The position numbers and the translations under genes are program-made. DNA of 47,438 nucleotides, from the NCBI GenBank assembly GCA_029269125.1, contig JARHXX010000027.1, forward strand, positions 1 to 47,438, given 5' to 3'. This DNA is from Kiritimatiellaeota bacterium B1221 (GTDB lineage Bacteria > Verrucomicrobiota > Kiritimatiellia > SS1-B-03-39 > UBA6053). Below the pieces are notes generated by a model. The model was given only the letters and a program-made list of their open reading frames with translations, did not search any database and was not told the origin of the DNA. This document shows, piece after piece, positions 35,648-45,121 of this stretch (its first letter is position 1; every line of letters starts with the position of its first letter).

Positions 35648-36160
35648 ATGAAAAGTCTGATTCCTTGGAAAAAGCATGAAGAACGACAAGTGGGATTTAG
35701 AAAGGGGGCGAACCATACCTTGGATTCTTTCCACCGGTATGTCGATGAACAGTTCCAATCGTTTTTGAATGAGATGGATCTGTCGGATGGCCCAGGCTGG
35801 ATGCCTTCCCTCAATCTCGAATCTTCTTTCCCGGTCGGATTTGAAGTTTCCGAAACCGATGACGCTTTTGAAGTACGGGCAGAGCTTCCCGGGATGGATG
35901 AAAAAGATATTTCCATTGTTCTGGATGAAGAGCGTTTGACCATTTCCGGAGAGAAGACTGAAGAGGGAAAACGGAAAAAGCGGAATGTCCATTATAACGA
36001 AATCCGTTATGGGGCTTTCCATCGCTCTTTTCCGCTTCCCGCAGGGATTGATCGCGAACAGACCCGGGCGGAGTTTAAAAAGGGGGTTCTCACCTTAACC
36101 CTTCCCCGAACGGCTGAAGCGCGGGAGCAGCGCAAAGTTATTCCGATACAAACCGCTTAA
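35648..36160 (+). CDS. Hsp20/alpha-crystallin family small heat-shock protein
   Basis: The 170-residue protein has an N-terminal arm (1-55) and an alpha-crystallin domain at about 60-155: FEVSETDDAFEVRAELPGMDEKDISIVLDEERLTISGEK and YGAFHRSFPLPAGIDREQTRAEFKKGVLTLTLPR. The C-terminal IxI-type IPI is present (KVIPIQTA). These cytoplasmic oligomeric chaperones hold unfolding proteins without ATP. AGGAGG lies before the ATG. A second, membrane-anchored Hsp20 starts 18 bases after its stop. Confidence 0.95.
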   Translation: MKSLIPWKKHEERQVGFRKGANHTLDSFHRYVDEQFQSFLNEMDLSDGPGWMPSLNLESSFPVGFEVSETDDAFEVRAELPGMDEKDISIVLDEERLTISGEKTEEGKRKKRNVHYNEIRYGAFHRSFPLPAGIDREQTRAEFKKGVLTLTLPRTAEAREQRKVIPIQTA

Positions 36161-36178
36161 ACACCAAGGAGGTACTGG

Positions 36179-36865
36179 ATGAATAAACTGAAATCTGTCT
36201 TCACTGCCGGCCACAGGAAATTGTGGCCGGCGGCCTGTCTGTTGTTGGGTACGGTTTTGCTCTTACAACTTTTCGGGGTGATTCAATTGCCGGATCTGAC
36301 TGATAGAGAACAGGTGATCCCTCAAGCGGTGACCCAGGTAACGCCCGTTCCGAATGTGGCGCAAAATCCTGACCCCACTCCGACCCCGTTATCGAATCCG
36401 CCATCCTCCTGGTTGCCATCCCCTTCTTTAGCCTTACCCGGATTTACCCGTCAATGGGATCCTTTTGCTGAGATGGAGAGGATGCAGGCTGAAATGGATG
36501 AAATGATGCAAAGGGCATTCCAGGGCATGGGAAGTTATGGCCACATTTCTCAAATTGAGGGGATAACCTGTGAAATGACGGAGACGGCTGACCAATATCA
36601 GGTGCATGTTTTCCTGCCTCCATCTGAAGATGTGGATCAGCGGAAGATCAGCATCTCATTGGAAGGCCGTACTTTGACGGTCTTTCTTGAGCAGGGGGCC
36701 AGCGTCAAAGGGGGAGGGGCATCCCGTCAAAAGTTTACTCAAAGTTTGACCCTTCCGGGGCCGGTGGTTGAACACAGTGAAAAATTGAAAGAGGAAAAGG
36801 ACGGTTCATTGTTGATTACGGTCGATAAAAAACATCCAGCCCTCACCCGGGCTTCCTTTATCTGA
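36179..36865 (+). CDS. membrane-anchored Hsp20-like protein
   Basis: The 228-residue protein has an N-terminal hydrophobic segment (about 15-36, LWPAACLLLGTVLLLQLFGVI) preceded by Lys/Arg, then a Pro/Thr-rich linker (about 45-85) and a degenerate alpha-crystallin domain (about 120-220): ITCEMTETADQYQVHVFLPPSEDVDQRKISISLEGRTLTVFLEQG and SRQKFTQSLTLPGPV. The stretch WDPFAEMERMQAEMDEMMQRAF resembles the start of Hsp20 proteins. The positive N-terminus suggests the chaperone part lies in the periplasm. It has AGGAGG upstream and is co-transcribed with the cytoplasmic Hsp20, an unusual pairing. Confidence 0.8.
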   Translation: MNKLKSVFTAGHRKLWPAACLLLGTVLLLQLFGVIQLPDLTDREQVIPQAVTQVTPVPNVAQNPDPTPTPLSNPPSSWLPSPSLALPGFTRQWDPFAEMERMQAEMDEMMQRAFQGMGSYGHISQIEGITCEMTETADQYQVHVFLPPSEDVDQRKISISLEGRTLTVFLEQGASVKGGGASRQKFTQSLTLPGPVVEHSEKLKEEKDGSLLITVDKKHPALTRASFI

Positions 36866-37076
36866 ATGGCTTGATCCAGATGAGGGGCGATGAAACGTGT
36901 ATCATTCGGAGTTGCCTTGTTTACGAGGATTTGACTGAAGGCATTTATGCCGGGGGCTGCGTGCCTGCCTGCCTGTCTGAGTCGCTCCGCCTAAGGAACA
37001 GCCAGGGGAACTCAAGTTTTTGAAACCCGGGAACCTAAAGGCCTTCTTAATAATTTTTAAAGTCTGGATCCGGAAG

Positions 37077-37424
37077 TTAGATGTAATAAGAAGTAACTTC
37101 TTTTGAACACAACTGGCGGCAAAGATTACCAAAAATAACTGCGTAGATCATGAAGGTAATTGCCCAAATGATGGAGCTGGAAAAAAGAGAAATTCCGTAA
37201 ATAAACATAAGAATGGCTGAAATGGATGTATTGGCAATATTCAAGATCCACGGGATTTTTGATAAACCTAATATCATCCACAGATTTAAAATGAGCGGAA
37301 TGATCACCCCTATAATATGGCGGGTGGGTGACCCTCCTACGATACCGAAAAGTCCTAAAATATGCAGTATTGAAGACAAGTAGATCAGCTTTAAACCAAC
37401 CCGTGTCTTTGTATCCAAATTCAT
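37077..37424 (-). CDS. small integral membrane protein, function unknown
   Basis: The 115-residue protein is strongly hydrophobic with about four membrane segments, separated by short loops (GGSPTRHI, SKIPW). N-terminal DTKTR and C-terminal CRQLCSKE are polar. Base composition is AT-richer than the surroundings. It lies 29 bases after the alaS stop on the same strand and could be read through from it. No family is recognised. Confidence 0.55.
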   Translation of the reverse strand: MNLDTKTRVGLKLIYLSSILHILGLFGIVGGSPTRHIIGVIIPLILNLWMILGLSKIPWILNIANTSISAILMFIYGISLFSSSIIWAITFMIYAVIFGNLCRQLCSKEVTSYYI

Positions 37425-37453
37425 AACCCTTAGTGAAGAGTATCCGTTTTAAA

Positions 37454-40126
37454 TTATGCGAGTTGTTCTGTAACCAGGCTTTTCGCCAATTCGATGGCTT
37501 CCTGGAGTTTAGAGGGATCTTTGCCGCCGGCCTGGGCGCGGTCGGCTTTGCCTCCGCCGCCTCCGCCACAAGTTTTGGCGATGGGACCGATCAGTTTACC
37601 GGCGTGGGCGCCCTTGGCCTGACAGGCTTCTGCAACTGAAAGGTTAAAGAAGACTTTGCCGTTGGCTGAACCTCCCAACACAATCACGGCCGGATCCAGT
37701 TTGACCCGGAGGTCGTCCATGGCATCTTTGAGTCCCTGGGAATCCACGCCCTCCATGGCGGCCGCGAGGAAGGTGACCCCGTTGATTTCTTCGGCCTGGG
37801 AAAGCAAATCACCCGCCTGGTTTTTGGCGGCTTCGGCTTGGAGGCCGGAAATCTCTTTTTCCGCGTCTTTAAGTTTTTTCACCAACTCACGAACCCGCTC
37901 GGGGACTTCATTTGCTTTGACATTTAAGACGCTGGAAACATCATGCAGGAGATCGTGCTCTCGGCTGGTGAATTGGGTGGCTTCTTTGGCGCACACCGCC
38001 TCGATCCGGCGCACCCCGGCGGAAATACTGCTCTCGTGAACCAGGCGCAACTGACCGATTTCACCGATTTGCTGTACGTGGGTGCCACCGCAGAGCTCCT
38101 TGCTGAATCCGCCAATATCCACCACTCTCACCACATTGCCGTATTTTTCACCAAAAGTCGCGATCACATCTTCCGGTTTGTCATCGAAGGCACATTCAAA
38201 GGTGTTTACCCCGTTATTTTCGATGAGCGCATGGTTGATCAGGGTCTCAATTTCGCGTTGTTGATCGGCGGTTACCGCTTCAAAATGATTAAAATCGAAA
38301 CGGAGACGGTCAGGACCGACATAAGATCCGGCCTGCAGCACGTGGGTGCCCAGCACTTTGCGAAGGGCCCAGTTCAAAATATGGGTGGCGGAATGGTGAC
38401 GTTGAATGTCCCGGCGGCGGGTGCTGTCCACGGTCAATTTCACGGGTGTCCCGGCGTCTGGCGCCACCGCAGTCGCAAGTTTGTGCAAATGGCGTCCGGA
38501 ACCGTCGCGGATGGTATCCACGATTTTGGCTTCGCCGCCTTCCCACTGCAGGGATCCCTGATCGCCAATTTGTCCGCCCATTTCTGCATAGAAGGGGGTG
38601 GCCGGGGTGACCAAATAGCTGTTTCCATCCTGTTCGAGAATTTCCAGAACTTCGGTTTCAAAGGCCGACCAGTTGGCGGGATCAAATCCAACAAATTCAG
38701 TGGCTTCACCTTCACCGGCCACGGTGATGACGCTCTTCTTTTGACTGTCACGGGCGCGTTGACGCTGCCCCTCCATGGCTTTTTCGAAACCGTCCTGATC
38801 CACGGTCAGTCCGCGTTCACGCGCCAAAATTTCGGTGAGATCCAGAGGGAATCCGTAAGTGTCATAAAGGGTGAACGCATCTTCGCCGGAAATGCTTCCC
38901 TCCGTTTTTTCCGCTACGGAGGCAAACAGGTTCATCCCCCGGTCCAGGGTGCGGTCGAAAGCGGATTCTTCAGCGGAGATGACTTTTTTGATCATATCGG
39001 CCTGTTTCCGAAGTTCGGGAAACACTTCGCCGAGATTTCCGACGGTCGGATCGACCAGTTTGACGAAAAATCCTGCGGGGAGATTCAAACGGCGTCCGTA
39101 CATCACTGCCCGGCGCAGGATGCGGCGGAGCACGTAATTGCGGCCTTCATTGCCGGGGAGAATGCCGTCGGCGATGGAGCAGCAGAGGGTGCGGATGTGA
39201 TCACCGAGTACGCGGAACACGATATCGTTGGTTTCCTCGTCCGTGGGATTGGCCGGATCTTCGGGCAGGGTGGCGCCATAAGTAAGTCCCGACAGTTCGG
39301 AGATGGTGGCGAAAATATCGTTAAACAAATCCGCATTGTAGTTACTGGGCGGCTGGGAGAAATCGCTGAAGTTTTGGGTGGTGGCCATGATGCCGGCCAC
39401 CCGTTCGAAGCCCATGCCGGTGTCCACGTGCTGGGCGGTAAGCGGTTTGAAGCTGCCGTCTTCCCCTGCGTTGTATTGCATGAAAACCAGATTCCAGATT
39501 TCGATGCACCAGGGGCTGTCCATATTCACGAGCTTGGCCCCGTCTTTGCCTTCGGGGGTGAGATCGATATGAATTTCGGAGCAGGGGCCGCAGGGACCGG
39601 TGTCGCCCATCATCCAAAAGTTGTCTTTCTTGTTCCCAAACACAATCCGCTGTTTGGGATCGAGGCCTTCTTTGATGAAGAGCTGTTCCCAAATGTCGTA
39701 GGCCTCCTGATCAAATTCGGCCGGATCAGCTTCTCCGGGTTTATAGACGGAGGCATAGAGCCGGTCTTTGGGGAAGCCCCAGACGCCGGTCAACAGTTCC
39801 CAGGCCCATTCGATGGCCTCCTGTTTGAAGTAATCACCGAAAGACCAGTTGCCGAGCATTTCGAAAAAGGTTTGGTGATAGGTGTCGTAGCCCACGTCGT
39901 CCAGATCGTTGTGTTTGCCACCGGCGCGGATACATTTCTGGGTGTCGGCCACCCGGGAATGGGGGGCGTCGCGGTCACCGAGAAAGTAAGGAACAAAGGG
40001 ATTCATGCCCGCATTGGTGAACAGCAGGTTGGGTGAACTGGGCAGCAGGGAGGCTGACGGCACGATCTGATGTTGTTTGGAGGCGAAAAAATCTAAAAAG
40101 CTTTGGCGGATTTCGTTGGAGTTCAT
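37454..40126 (-). CDS. alaS: alanyl-tRNA synthetase
   Basis: The 890-residue enzyme shows all AlaS parts: class II catalytic core (FLDFFASKQHQIVPSASLLPSSPNLLFTNAGMNPF at the N-terminus, motif 2 in HTFFEMLGNWSFGDYFK form), the tRNA-recognition helices, the editing domain with HHSATHILNWALRK and CGGTHV zinc ligands, and the C-Ala domain ending with GGGGGGKADRAQAGG. It charges tRNA-Ala and edits mischarged Ser or Gly. No T-box or other leader was found in the 126 bases before the start. Length is within the usual range. Confidence 0.97.
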   Translation of the reverse strand: MNSNEIRQSFLDFFASKQHQIVPSASLLPSSPNLLFTNAGMNPFVPYFLGDRDAPHSRVADTQKCIRAGGKHNDLDDVGYDTYHQTFFEMLGNWSFGDYFKQEAIEWAWELLTGVWGFPKDRLYASVYKPGEADPAEFDQEAYDIWEQLFIKEGLDPKQRIVFGNKKDNFWMMGDTGPCGPCSEIHIDLTPEGKDGAKLVNMDSPWCIEIWNLVFMQYNAGEDGSFKPLTAQHVDTGMGFERVAGIMATTQNFSDFSQPPSNYNADLFNDIFATISELSGLTYGATLPEDPANPTDEETNDIVFRVLGDHIRTLCCSIADGILPGNEGRNYVLRRILRRAVMYGRRLNLPAGFFVKLVDPTVGNLGEVFPELRKQADMIKKVISAEESAFDRTLDRGMNLFASVAEKTEGSISGEDAFTLYDTYGFPLDLTEILARERGLTVDQDGFEKAMEGQRQRARDSQKKSVITVAGEGEATEFVGFDPANWSAFETEVLEILEQDGNSYLVTPATPFYAEMGGQIGDQGSLQWEGGEAKIVDTIRDGSGRHLHKLATAVAPDAGTPVKLTVDSTRRRDIQRHHSATHILNWALRKVLGTHVLQAGSYVGPDRLRFDFNHFEAVTADQQREIETLINHALIENNGVNTFECAFDDKPEDVIATFGEKYGNVVRVVDIGGFSKELCGGTHVQQIGEIGQLRLVHESSISAGVRRIEAVCAKEATQFTSREHDLLHDVSSVLNVKANEVPERVRELVKKLKDAEKEISGLQAEAAKNQAGDLLSQAEEINGVTFLAAAMEGVDSQGLKDAMDDLRVKLDPAVIVLGGSANGKVFFNLSVAEACQAKGAHAGKLIGPIAKTCGGGGGGKADRAQAGGKDPSKLQEAIELAKSLVTEQLA

Positions 40127-40252
40127 AGGAAATCTGGGGGTTAGGAAAGGGGGGATGTATGGAGAAATAGATGCCTTCTGTCAATCTTGCATTCAGCGTT
40201 CTCAAAAGGGAAGAGGATTGACTTGTCCGCCCTCACCTTTCAGAGTCCGTGC

Positions 40253-41149
40253 ATGAGTAACGATAATACCATGCCTGAAATGTTGTTTGTGGTGGGAGCC
40301 CCCCGCTCCGGAAGTTCTGTTTTGTTGGATTTTTTGACCGTCCCTAAAACGGTGGCTTGGATTCCTCAACGTCTAGGGGAACATCCCGAAAAATTGTCAT
40401 TGGCCAGGCGGGCCAACAAATTGAATTGGCCTTTATTGGGAGAATTCTATCTCGAGCGCCGTTCCGTGTGGAAAAGTGTGCCTGAGCCTGCAAATGGTGA
40501 GTCATTTTGGTCGCATTATATGCATGGGTTTACACCCCATGATGCGGAACCTTATATTCCGGGACCTGAGCAGGTGTCTTCAGAGGACATGGAAAAAATG
40601 CGAGAGATCATCAGGGAAATTTGTTATATGCAGCGCCGTCAGCGCTTTGTGGCGGAGTACAATGGCTTTCCCCGCATCCGAATCCTTAAAAGTGTTTTCC
40701 CGAAGGCAAAATTTATTCAGGTTCTCCGTGATCCGAGGTCCGTCGCATATCAAATGGTAAAAAGGGCTGAGGGGGCGAATCTTCCATTATGGAAAGAGCG
40801 GGAGAAGTGGGCGGCCCTTATGCCGGAGGTTTTACAGGCGCGCCTTAAGAACTTACCTGATACCCCTCTGAATTTTTGTGGAGTGCTGGTGCGGTGGTAC
40901 CATGAGCTTTATAAAATCGAAATGGATGAGCTGCACGAAATGGACAAGATGGAAGTGGCTTATTCAGACTTGCTTTCCCGGCCGGATAAGATTTTAGGCA
41001 AAGTGATGAAATTTGCGGATTTGCCGCAAAATAAACGCTTTAAATATTATGTGAAATTTCATGATATTCAGCAGAGCAATCAGCGCACCAACCGGAACCT
41101 GAATTCTACGGAAGCAGAACAACTCGCTCAAGCGGTTGAGAAGGTTTAA
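40253..41149 (+). CDS. sulfotransferase family protein
   Basis: From the ATG at 40253 the protein has 298 residues; the open frame reaches further to 40187 but that extension has no family resemblance. The PAPS 5'-phosphosulfate loop is FVVGAPRSGSSVLLDFL (Gly15 to Ser22), and the 3'-phosphate motif lies in KFIQVLRDPRSVAYQMV. The family transfers sulfate to carbohydrates, lipids or proteins, probably in the cytoplasm or at the inner membrane. The weak upstream sequence (TTTCAGAG) is the only ribosome-binding candidate. The YcxB-like gene begins directly after its stop. Confidence 0.8.
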   Translation: MSNDNTMPEMLFVVGAPRSGSSVLLDFLTVPKTVAWIPQRLGEHPEKLSLARRANKLNWPLLGEFYLERRSVWKSVPEPANGESFWSHYMHGFTPHDAEPYIPGPEQVSSEDMEKMREIIREICYMQRRQRFVAEYNGFPRIRILKSVFPKAKFIQVLRDPRSVAYQMVKRAEGANLPLWKEREKWAALMPEVLQARLKNLPDTPLNFCGVLVRWYHELYKIEMDELHEMDKMEVAYSDLLSRPDKILGKVMKFADLPQNKRFKYYVKFHDIQQSNQRTNRNLNSTEAEQLAQAVEKV

Positions 41150-41641
41150 GTGAAATGTGCCGGTCAGATTTCTGAGAAGGATTATGTGGCGGCCCAATGG
41201 CTGCACTTGCGTTTACGCCCGGTGTTTCGTGTGTTGGGTTTCCTGCTTCTGGTTTTGTGGGTTGTGGCACTTTGCGGGAAGTTCTCGCAGGGTTTTGAAA
41301 ATACAGTTGATTATGTTTTCGCATTTATCACTTTCTATATGTTGCTGTTATTCGGTTTTTCAATTCCCCGTAAGTGGAAGCGGATCTACCGAAACTACAA
41401 GCTCATTCAGGCGCCATTTGAATGGGTGTTTACCAAGGAGAGGATTTTTTCCAAAACCGCACATTCGGAAGCATACGTGGATTGGGATGCGTTTATCAAA
41501 TGGAGGGTGGGGAAAAAGTACGTCCTTCTATATCAGGCATCCAATTTGATGAATATCATTCCGAAAGAAGGCTTTGTGTCTGATGAAGATTTTGCAGCAG
41601 CTTTGGAGTTGTTTAAAGAAAAACTCGGGAAACCGGTCTGA
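41150..41641 (+). CDS. YcxB-like membrane protein
   Basis: The 163-residue protein starts with GTG immediately after the sulfotransferase TAA. Two membrane segments at about 28-45 and 54-70 are followed by the YcxB-type C-terminal domain: YKLIQAPFEWVFTKERIFSKTAHSEAYVDWDAFIKWRVGKKYVLLYQASNLMNIIPKEGF. This soluble part is cytoplasmic and its function is unknown in any organism known to me. The tight spacing with the sulfotransferase suggests co-transcription. Confidence 0.8.
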   Translation: MKCAGQISEKDYVAAQWLHLRLRPVFRVLGFLLLVLWVVALCGKFSQGFENTVDYVFAFITFYMLLLFGFSIPRKWKRIYRNYKLIQAPFEWVFTKERIFSKTAHSEAYVDWDAFIKWRVGKKYVLLYQASNLMNIIPKEGFVSDEDFAAALELFKEKLGKPV

Positions 41642-41698
41642 ATGTGTCTTTTGACCTGCGGGCTTCGCATCTCCGGCCCGCAGGGGACCGTTTTGATG

Positions 41699-44600
41699 TT
41701 AAGTGAAGAACAGGTCGCTCAACACGTTCCACTCATCGGGGGCAAGTGCTTCCGATTCAGGGATGGCCATCACCTGGGCTTTAATCTCATGTTCGGAGAG
41801 TGCGGGGGTGTCACTCAAATATCCTTGTTCATGTAGATAACTTTCCAAATCATGCGCCTTCTGCTGGAAGAAGCCTTGAACTTTTTTGTCTTTTAACCCC
41901 TGAATGAGTTTTTGCGCATCGCCATTTACCTCGCTGAGCAGTTCGCCTACGTCGTCCGCAAATTTATCGGTCACCGCACCGCTCTTAAGTACCTCCGCGA
42001 GGGATACGGGCGGGGGACGACCTATTTGCCAGGTTTTCTGTAAAGATTGGATGATTTTAATCCTTTGGTTTACAGCCACCCGGTCGGATTCATCCACCCA
42101 GGATGCCAATCCGTCCGCCTGCTCGTAGGTAATCCAATGGCCGACAGATTGGATGCCGCGATTAAACAGTTTTTGCAGGAGCCCGATGTTTTCATGCAGC
42201 AAAAACCAAAGCGACAGATCTTCCACCGCTTGTTGGGGGTGCCAGGCGGGGATAAGAAGTCGTTTTCCCCAGTCCCCGAGCGATTCACCCAAATGGCGGT
42301 TCAGATTTTTGATTTCGGTTTTGGTTGCCAGCAGTTTGGGAAGAGGTGCAGCCCGGGTGTTTGCCCGTAATGCGGCCAAGTCTATAAAATGACCTTCAAT
42401 ACCCGCTGCGTCCATGACCTGCCGCCATTTGTTTACTTCATCCTGCTGGGCGGTGAAGTAGAACAATTGGCGCCCCTGCTTGCTGACTTCAATAAGGGCC
42501 TGGATGAGTTCCTCTCCGCGGACATCATCTGTGGTTCCCAGAGCTTCGTCCACCAGCAAGGGAAGGGGGGCATGTTCATTAAGACTGAGAAATGCCAAGC
42601 GTACCGCCATCAGCAATTGGGTTCGTTCGCCACTGGAAAGACGGTTCAGTGGCTGGGGCGGATGACCGGCGGTGGAGGCTGAAAACTCTTCACCATTTCC
42701 GACTTCGCTTAAGTGGAGTTGCAGGCTTCCTTTGGAAAACAGGCTCAGGTTTCGATTGGCCGCTTCCATCACTTGCGATCGGTCCCGGCTTCTGCATTTT
42801 TCTTGTAACCAATTCAGAATTTCGATACCGGCTTGTGCTTCGGCATACCGGCTCCGCTGCTGAAGGAGCTCCTCACGTATGCTGGCTAAATTTTCTTCGG
42901 CTGCATGAACTTCGCTGCCTTTTTTCCTGCCGTCAATGCGCTCTTCCAGACGGTTGATCTGCTCCCGTAATTCTCTCTCCCGGTTTACGGATTGCGCACA
43001 GGCCTCCCATTGGGATTTGAGTTCGGTTTCTGTTGTGGGGAGTGAGTCGAGTTGGGCCGCCCATTTCTCCTCCAATTCGGAAATCCGTGCCTGGAGGGAT
43101 GCAGCCTGCCGCATTTTTTTCTCCCATTCTGAGATCAGTCCTACTCGTTCCCGGAGGGTCCGGATATCAGGTTCCGACAAATGCGCCCGCTGGCAGCGTT
43201 TGGAAATCTCAGCTTGTTTTTCAGTGGCCTGTTGCTGAAAATATTTGTTTTTTATATCCAAACTTGCTTGCTGATGACGTCTGGAAATTTCTGTTTGAAT
43301 ACGCTCACAGATGTCTTTTACGGCAACGTGCAAAGAGAGAGCCCTTTCCCGGTGGCCCCACTCTTTCAATCGTTTTTCCAGGTCGGCCTGCCGCCTGGCC
43401 CGGGCTTCGCTCAGGGCATTCCAATGCTCTTCCGCCACCCGGGTTTTGACCCGAAGTTCCCGCCATGATTTGACGGTCTGTAAAAAATGCGCCATCCACA
43501 TGGGATCCTCTTTCAGGTCAAGGCCCGCCGTCTCCAACTTTTCTTTCAGCTGAACCCGTACCGCTTCGGCCTGGGTGAGTTCACTTTGAACTTCCGCAAG
43601 GCGGCGTTGATCCAAACAGTGTAATTCATTTGCATACGCTTCGCGAATGAACCCGTCGATTTGGGGGAGGAGTTCACGGACCGTATCCACCTCCCATGTT
43701 TCCGGCTGAGGTAAAGATTTTGGGTGACGCGCTTGCAGTTCCTGGCTGCGTTTATCGTCCGTTTTTTTCTGAAAATGCAGGTGGAGTCCTATGCCGGGGA
43801 GCACCAGCAGGATCGCGTACCAGGGCAGGCTTCGCATTAGAATAAAAGCGATGAGAATGCCGGTCAGCAGAAAGGCACTGTAAATAAATCCCGCCATGGA
43901 GGTTTTCTTTGTCGGCAAGTTGCACTGCAGCCAAGCTTCCAAATTCCGCCGTGCCTCACGCAGACTTTCGATATCGGTATGATTTGCCGGCGCGGTATTG
44001 GCCTCTGGGAGGGCATCCTGCAATAATTTACAGCGTTCCTGCAAAGAGGATATTTTGAATATTTGCTGAACCCACTCCTGGATTTCAGGATAATCAAAAC
44101 CATCCCCCAGCTCCAGGGCCGCTTTGGCATGAATGCCAATGGAGGTGTAAAGTTGTTGTTGCTCGGATTCGAAGGCCAGGAATTCTTTTTCCGCCTCCTT
44201 ACATTCCCGTTCCATCTCTTCAATTTGGTGGAGATGATGTTCCAGTTCTTTGGTGGCGGATTGAAAATCCTGTTCGCTGACGGTTCCCCAATCCTCTTCA
44301 CCGGTGCCCAGTGCGGCACGTTGTTGTTTGAGACTGAGCAACTCCTCGCGAATTTTATTCAGCTGATCGACACTCTTTTGTAATTCCTCCGCATCATCCC
44401 GTAGCAAATCCTTCATCCCTGCCGGGAAGGCGGAGAGTTCTTCATTTAACTGCTGAAGCTGTTTTTTTTTGGCGGAGAGTTCGATCGCCTGCTCAAGTAA
44501 AGGGGCTTGTTGCGCATGTGCCAATGCTTCTGCGCATTGCTGTTTCAATTCAGCGAGTGTGAGACTTTCCTGTTTGAGAGCGTGCTGAGTGGCTTTGGTT

Positions 44601-45121
44601 TCCCTCAGCTTCTTTTCCGCATGCAGATAATCCTTGTGCAAACCGGAGGGGGCAGAAGGTTTCTTTTGCAGGTTCAGGGCCGCGGCAAGTTCTTGAAAGT
44701 CAATCCCCCCTGCCATCTCTCTGGCGATTTGCCGGGCAAGTTCCCCGTCTTTTCCCTGGAGGAGATTTTGCAGGGACCAGTTGTATCGCATCCGGGTTTC
44801 CGGAGGTGCCCAGTCGGGCGGGTTCTGGTATTCGGAGTCGACAAGATTTTTGACCTCCCTTCCGCGGGTAATCAGGTTCCAGTGGTCTTCCCGCCAATGA
44901 ACCGTCGCATTCAGCTCACTGAAATCGGCTTGGGTCTCCGGCCAGATTAATTGCTGAATCGCTTTGGCGGTGGTGGATTTTCCGCAGCCATTGGGGCCAT
45001 AAATAATATTGATGCCGGGGGAAAGTTTTTCCAGACGGAAAGCATGTTGCGGACGAACCCCGGCGAAGTGTCGGATCTCCAGTTCTTCTACCCACAGGGC
45101 ATTTTGAGACGCTTCATTCAT
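41699..45121 (-). CDS. SbcC/YhaN-like SMC-type ATPase with membrane segments
   Basis: The 1140-residue protein has an N-terminal ATPase half with Walker A YGPNGCGKSTT (about 41-50), long coiled coils (about 180-380 and 480-800), two hydrophobic segments at about 405-450 (FIYSAFLLTGILIAFILM and WYAILLVLPGIGL), and a C-terminal half with signature LSSGERTQLLMAVRLAFLS and Walker B LPLLVDEALGTTDD. The membrane hairpin in the middle of the coiled coil is a YhaN feature, unlike cytosolic SbcC. It pairs with the phosphoesterase gene, overlapping by ATGA, so they form a DNA-end processing complex that is likely membrane-tethered. The last 250 residues follow the ATPase and are of unknown role. Confidence 0.88.
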   Translation of the reverse strand: MNEASQNALWVEELEIRHFAGVRPQHAFRLEKLSPGINIIYGPNGCGKSTTAKAIQQLIWPETQADFSELNATVHWREDHWNLITRGREVKNLVDSEYQNPPDWAPPETRMRYNWSLQNLLQGKDGELARQIAREMAGGIDFQELAAALNLQKKPSAPSGLHKDYLHAEKKLRETKATQHALKQESLTLAELKQQCAEALAHAQQAPLLEQAIELSAKKKQLQQLNEELSAFPAGMKDLLRDDAEELQKSVDQLNKIREELLSLKQQRAALGTGEEDWGTVSEQDFQSATKELEHHLHQIEEMERECKEAEKEFLAFESEQQQLYTSIGIHAKAALELGDGFDYPEIQEWVQQIFKISSLQERCKLLQDALPEANTAPANHTDIESLREARRNLEAWLQCNLPTKKTSMAGFIYSAFLLTGILIAFILMRSLPWYAILLVLPGIGLHLHFQKKTDDKRSQELQARHPKSLPQPETWEVDTVRELLPQIDGFIREAYANELHCLDQRRLAEVQSELTQAEAVRVQLKEKLETAGLDLKEDPMWMAHFLQTVKSWRELRVKTRVAEEHWNALSEARARRQADLEKRLKEWGHRERALSLHVAVKDICERIQTEISRRHQQASLDIKNKYFQQQATEKQAEISKRCQRAHLSEPDIRTLRERVGLISEWEKKMRQAASLQARISELEEKWAAQLDSLPTTETELKSQWEACAQSVNRERELREQINRLEERIDGRKKGSEVHAAEENLASIREELLQQRSRYAEAQAGIEILNWLQEKCRSRDRSQVMEAANRNLSLFSKGSLQLHLSEVGNGEEFSASTAGHPPQPLNRLSSGERTQLLMAVRLAFLSLNEHAPLPLLVDEALGTTDDVRGEELIQALIEVSKQGRQLFYFTAQQDEVNKWRQVMDAAGIEGHFIDLAALRANTRAAPLPKLLATKTEIKNLNRHLGESLGDWGKRLLIPAWHPQQAVEDLSLWFLLHENIGLLQKLFNRGIQSVGHWITYEQADGLASWVDESDRVAVNQRIKIIQSLQKTWQIGRPPPVSLAEVLKSGAVTDKFADDVGELLSEVNGDAQKLIQGLKDKKVQGFFQQKAHDLESYLHEQGYLSDTPALSEHEIKAQVMAIPESEALAPDEWNVLSDLFFT

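Noticed and set aside
37943..40036. A 697-codon open frame on the plus strand opposite alaS
   Set aside because: It lies antisense to a fully recognisable alanyl-tRNA synthetase and its translation has no family features; long antisense frames are expected here from the codon bias.
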